Shown one piece after another: positions 42,685-46,301 of a DNA stretch of 46,301 nt. The stretch spans positions 1 through 46,301 of the forward strand of contig CAJNDS010000974.1 of NCBI GenBank assembly GCA_905221605.1, in the 5' to 3' direction. Below the pieces are notes generated by a model. That model was not told the origin of the DNA. It saw only the letters and a list, made by a program, of their open reading frames with translations, and ran no database searches. Position numbers and translations under genes: made by a program. This DNA comes from Symbiodinium natans (taxonomy: Eukaryota; Sar; Dinophyceae; Suessiales; Symbiodiniaceae). Every line of letters begins with the position of its first letter. Position 1 is the first letter of the stretch.

Positions 42685-42736
42685 ACATAGAGGAGGCCGC
42701 GCAGATCCTTTTCGAAGAAGGTGACGAAGAATGGGA
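42685..42736 (+). pseudogene. Relic fragment of a Josephin domain
   Basis: 52 bases resemble 41923-41974 of the large gene with 7 mismatches by eye (about 87% identity). Both encode an EEA-QIL-EG-EE helix (IEEAAQILFEEGDEEW here). The catalytic Cys and His parts are absent, so this is a fragment, left by partial duplication or by a decayed older element. Confidence 0.7.
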
Positions 42737-42830
42737 CGGCAACGAATCTCTGAAATGGAATGATAATCCTTCTTATCGAAAATAAAGAAGAAAATTCATT
42801 GAAAAAATTCGCCCCTTCAAAATCTATTTT
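42737..42830. other. Transition to AT-rich satellite
   Basis: Contains AATAAAG at 42781. Nothing else is recognisable. Confidence 0.4.
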
Positions 42831-45640
42831 TAAGCAAATATCCAGAGATTCGAAGATCATCAAAATTCGAATTCCCGATCAGATATATAGAAATCATCGA
42901 ATCTTCAAAATTTGAATTCTGAAGATTTCGATCAATTGACAAGAGATTCCCAGATTCAAAATTTCAATTCTGAAGATTTTAATCGATATCCAAAGATCGC
43001 CAGACTTTCAAAATTCTAATTCTGGAAATTTTGATCCGATATCCAAAGATCTTCAGATCTTCAAAAATTGAATTCCGGAGATTTTGCTCAGATATCTAGA
43101 GATTCCCAATCCTTCAAAATTTAGATTCTGCAGCCTTTTAATCAAATATCTAGAGGGCCCAGACCTCAAAATACGAATTCCCAATCAGATATATAGAAAT
43201 CATCAAATCTTCAAAATTTGCATATTTTGATCATATATCAAGAGATTGCCAGACCTTCAAAATTGAAATCCTGATGAAATTTCCAGACCTTCAAATTTTT
43301 GAATTTCTTCAAAATTTCAATTCTGAAGATTTTAATCAGATATCCAGAGATTGCCTATCCTTCATCATTTGAATTTTGGAGGTTTTGACCCCCTATCCAA
43401 AGATTCCCAAACCTTCAAAATTTGAAAATCTGGAGATTTTGATCAGATATCCAGAAATTCCCAATATTTCAAAATTAGAATTCTGGAGGTTTTGATTCGA
43501 TATCCAAAGATTCCTAGACCTTGAAAATTTTAATTCTAGAGATTTTGATTAGATATCCAGAGATTCCTAAGGTCCCAGACCTCAAAACACGAATTCCCAA
43601 TCAAATCTATAGAAATCATCAATCTTCAAAATTTGCATATTTTGATCATATATCAAGAGATTGGCAGACCTTCAAAATTGAAATTCTGATGAAATTTCCA
43701 GATCTTCAAATTTTTGAATTATAGAGATTTTGACCCATATCAAAAAATCTCCAAATCTTCAAAATTTGAATTCTGAAGATTTTGATCAGAAATCCAGAGA
43801 TTCCCTATCCTTCATCATTTGAATTTTGGATATTTTGATCCCCTATCCAAAGATTCCCAAATCTTTAAAATCTGAATTCTGGAGATTTTGATCAGATATC
43901 CAGAAATTCCCAATATTTCAAAATTAGAATTCTGGAGGTTTTGATTCGATATCCAAAGATTCCTAGGCCTTGAAAATTTTAATTCTAAAGATTTTGATTA
44001 GATATCCAGAGATTCCTAATCCTTCAAAGTTTGAATTCTGGAGATTTTTATTTGATATCCAATTTGATTTCTGGAGAATTTGATCAAAAATCCAGAGATT
44101 GCCAATCCTTCAAAAATTGAATTTTGGAGGTTTTGATCCCATATCCAAAAATCTCCAAATCTTCAAAATTTGAATTCGGGAGATTTTGAATATATATTTA
44201 GAAATTGTCAACCCTTCAATATTTGAATTCTAGAGGTTTTGAGTCCATATCCAAAGATTCCCAAATCTTTAAAATCTGAATTCTGGAGATTTTGATCAGA
44301 TATCCAGAAATTCCCAATATTTCAAAATTAGAATTCTGGAGGTTTTGATTCGATATCCAAAGATTCCTAGGCCTTGAAAATTTTAATTCTAAAGATTTTG
44401 ATTAGATATCCAGAGATTCCTAATCCTTCAAAGTTTGAATTCTGGAGATTTTTATTTGATATCCAATTTGATTTCTGGAGAATTTGATCAAAAATCCAGA
44501 GATTGCCAATCCTTCAAAAATTGAATTTTGGAGGTTTTGATCCCATATCCAAAAATCTCCAAATCTTCAAAATTTGAATTCGGGAGATTTTGAATATATA
44601 TTTAGAAATTGTCAACCCTTCAATATTTGAATTCTAGAGGTTTTGAGTCCATATCCAAAGATTCCCAGACCTTCAAAATTTGAATTCTGGAGATTTTGAT
44701 CAGATATCCAGAAATTCCCAATATTTCAAAATTAGAATTCTGGAGATTTTGGTTCGATATCCAAAGATTCCTAGACCTTGAAAATTTTAATTCTAGAGAC
44801 TTTGATTAGATATCCAGAGATTCCTAATCCTTCAAAATTTGAGTTCTGGAGGTTTTGATTCGATATCCAATTTGATTTCTGGAGAATTTGATCAAATATC
44901 CAGAGATTGTCAGTTCTTCAAAAATTGAATTTTGGAGGTTTTGATCCCATATCCAAAAATCTCCAAACCTTTAAAATTTGAATTCTGGAGATTTTGAATA
45001 TATATTTAGAAATTGCCAATCCTTCAATATTTGAATTCTAGAGGTTTTGATTCCATATCCAAAGATTCCCAGACCTTCAAAATTTGAATTCTGGAGGTTT
45101 TGATCAGATATCCAGAAATTCCCAATGCTTCAAAATTTGCACCGGGATTAGAGAATTCTGGAGGTTTTGGTTCGATATCCAAAGATTCCTAGACCTTGAA
45201 AATTTTAATTCTAGAGATTTTGATTAGATATCCGGAGATTCCTAATCCTTCAAAATTTGCATTCTGGAGATTTTGATTCGATATCCAATTTGATTTCTGG
45301 AGAATTTGATCAAATATCCAGAGATTACCAATCCTTCAAAAATTGAATCCGGAGGTTTTGATTCCATATCCAAAATTCTCCAGACCTTCAAAATTTGAAT
45401 TCTGGAGGTTTTGAATATATATTTAGAAATCCCCAATCCTTGAATTCTAGAGATTTTGATTCCATATCCAAAGATTCCCAGACCTTCAAAATTCGAATCC
45501 TGGAGATTTGGATCAGAATCCTTCAATATTTGAATTTTTCCAATATTTCAATCTTTCAATCCTGGAGGTTTTGATTCGATATCCAGAGATTCCTAGACCT
45601 TCATCAAAATTTGAATTATGGAGATATTGATTCCCGATAT
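42831..45640. repeat. AT-rich satellite, about 53-bp unit, about 53 copies
   Basis: Landmarks GATATCCARAGATTCC, CTTCAAAATTTGAATTC and GGAGATTTTGAT recur at 53-bp spacing (GATATCC at 43446, 43499 and 43552). A higher-order repeat of about 414 bp is clear: the sequence from 43861 returns at 44275 almost unchanged and again, more diverged, near 44690 and 45090. Short minus-strand frames are satellite-derived. Confidence 0.92.
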
Positions 45641-45790
45641 TCACCAAACCGCCCAAAATTCCGGACACAAACCCTATACAGTTCCTAACCAAAAAAGAAA
45701 ACTCGCTCAAAACTTTCGCCCAAAACTTTCGCCCAAAACCCGCCCAAAACCCGCCCAAAACCCCGGACCTGAACCCTATACAATTTCTAT
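45641..45790. repeat. Short CGCCCAAAAC repeats and a duplicated ACCCTATACA motif
   Basis: CGCCCAAAAC-type units run at about 45717-45760. ACCCTATACAGTT and ACCCTATACAATTTCT lie either side. No gene is seen. Confidence 0.6.
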
Positions 45791-45873
45791 AAACCCTAAA
45801 CCCTAAACCCTAAACCCTAAACCCTAAACCCTAAACCCTAAACCCTAAACCCTAAACCCTAAACCCTAAACCC
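45791..45873 (+). repeat. Interstitial telomeric array, about 12 units
   Basis: Regular CCCTAAA units in the same orientation as all the others, ending CCCTCAAGA. Confidence 0.95.
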
Positions 45874-46080
45874 TCAAGACAAAATAAATAGAAATTGTAT
45901 GTGGTATCGTTCTGAATTTTCAAGATATTTGTCTAAACAGCTGACATACAGAGTTTAAGTAAATTAATCCAAAGCGCCTGGGAGACCAAATGCTCAATTT
46001 ACTTAAACCTCTGGAGCCAACTTAGGCTACACGTCAAGCCCACAAATGAGGCCCGAAACTCGACCCTCCAATGAGAGGTC
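45874..46080. other. Post-telomere segment shared with 14004-14200
   Basis: Begins with AATAAATAGAAATTGTATGTG, as after the array ending at 14003. It contains TTTAAGTAAATTAATCC near 45953 and its near reverse complement AATTTACTTAAACC near 45994. No gene is seen. Confidence 0.65.
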
Positions 46081-46301
46081 CCAAATTAGACCGCTGGGCC
46101 CCAAACCCCCCCCAAAACCCCCCAAAACACACCCAAAACCCCTCCAAAACCCCCCAAAACCCCTCCAAAACCCCCCAAAACCACCCCAAAACCCCACCCT
46201 AAAACCCCACCCCAAAACCCCACCCCAAAACCCCAAAACCCCCCCACAAACCCCCCCCCAAAACCCGCCCCAAAAACCCCCCCAAAACCCCCGCAAAACC
46301 C
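46081..46301. repeat. C-rich CCCCCAAAACC tract
   Basis: Irregular 7-12 bp units of C-runs and AAAA to the window end. The minus strand is strongly G-run rich and could form G-quadruplexes. The Gly/Phe/Trp-rich minus-strand frame is a low-complexity artefact. Confidence 0.85.

Noticed and set aside
46081-46301. Ciliate-type telomere (CCCCAAAA)
   Set aside because: Units are irregular in length and C-run number, and the window uses CCCTAAA elsewhere.

Overview
The window looks like a repeat-rich subtelomeric or near-subtelomeric stretch of a eukaryotic nuclear chromosome, most likely from a dinoflagellate. Four observations support this. (1) Seven arrays of CCCTAAA (TTTAGGG-type telomere repeat) occur, all in the same orientation. 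(2) A PIF1-type helicase gene can be read only by removing three short introns that all start with GC and all end AG before a G, the splice style known from dinoflagellates. (3) Conventional protein-coding sequence is sparse, confined to about 9.0-11.6 kb and 34.4-42.3 kb. (4) Proteins with PIF1 domains and CxxC repeats, common in dinoflagellates, are present. The species cannot be named from sequence alone. Nothing prokaryotic (operons, Shine-Dalgarno sites, CRISPR) was seen.

Layout. 1-6940: two tandem copies of a subtelomeric block (A about 1-3672, B about 3673-6600). Each runs telomere array, T-rich 10-bp repeats, 394-bp-type repeats, a conserved pre-telomere segment, a second telomere array, a GC-rich 16-bp satellite, 111-bp repeats, a GC-rich hairpin, then the next telomere array. 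6941-9027: degenerate TTTAGAAGGG-type arrays and dispersed repeats. 9028-11579: a 5'-truncated, frameshifted PIF1-like helicase gene with a C-terminal run of CxxC motifs. 11580-14363: diverged copies of the repeats seen on its left, then a degenerate telomere array. 14364-33374: about 200 copies of an 87-bp satellite whose minus strand holds a mostly open 29-codon frame. It is organised as 261-bp trimers and as segmental duplications of about 8.07 kb and 3.0 kb, punctuated by three copies of a 442-bp non-satellite spacer. 33483-34411: five 180-bp minisatellite units. 34415-35500: a hypothetical acidic, coiled-coil-like ORF. 35760-42299: an intact intronless 2179-codon Helitron-type protein. 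42685-42736: a relic copied from the 3' part of that gene. 42831-45640: an AT-rich satellite of about 53 bp. 45791-46301: another telomere array and a C-rich tract.

The most interesting gene is the 2179-residue protein. In order it has an N-terminal cysteine motif, nine charged repeats, a DUF6570-like cysteine region, a Helitron Rep domain with HUH and two-tyrosine motifs, a complete PIF1/RecD-like helicase, a small zinc finger, a Lys-rich linker, and a C-terminal Josephin-type cysteine protease domain with the Gln, Cys, His and Asp positions in place. Rep plus helicase is the known rolling-circle Helitron machinery. A Josephin module, in the place where some animal Helitrons carry an OTU protease, is unusual. 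The telomere arrays, satellites and segmental duplications suggest a region reshaped by telomere-associated recombination and transposition. All assignments are by eye from sequence; no searches were run.
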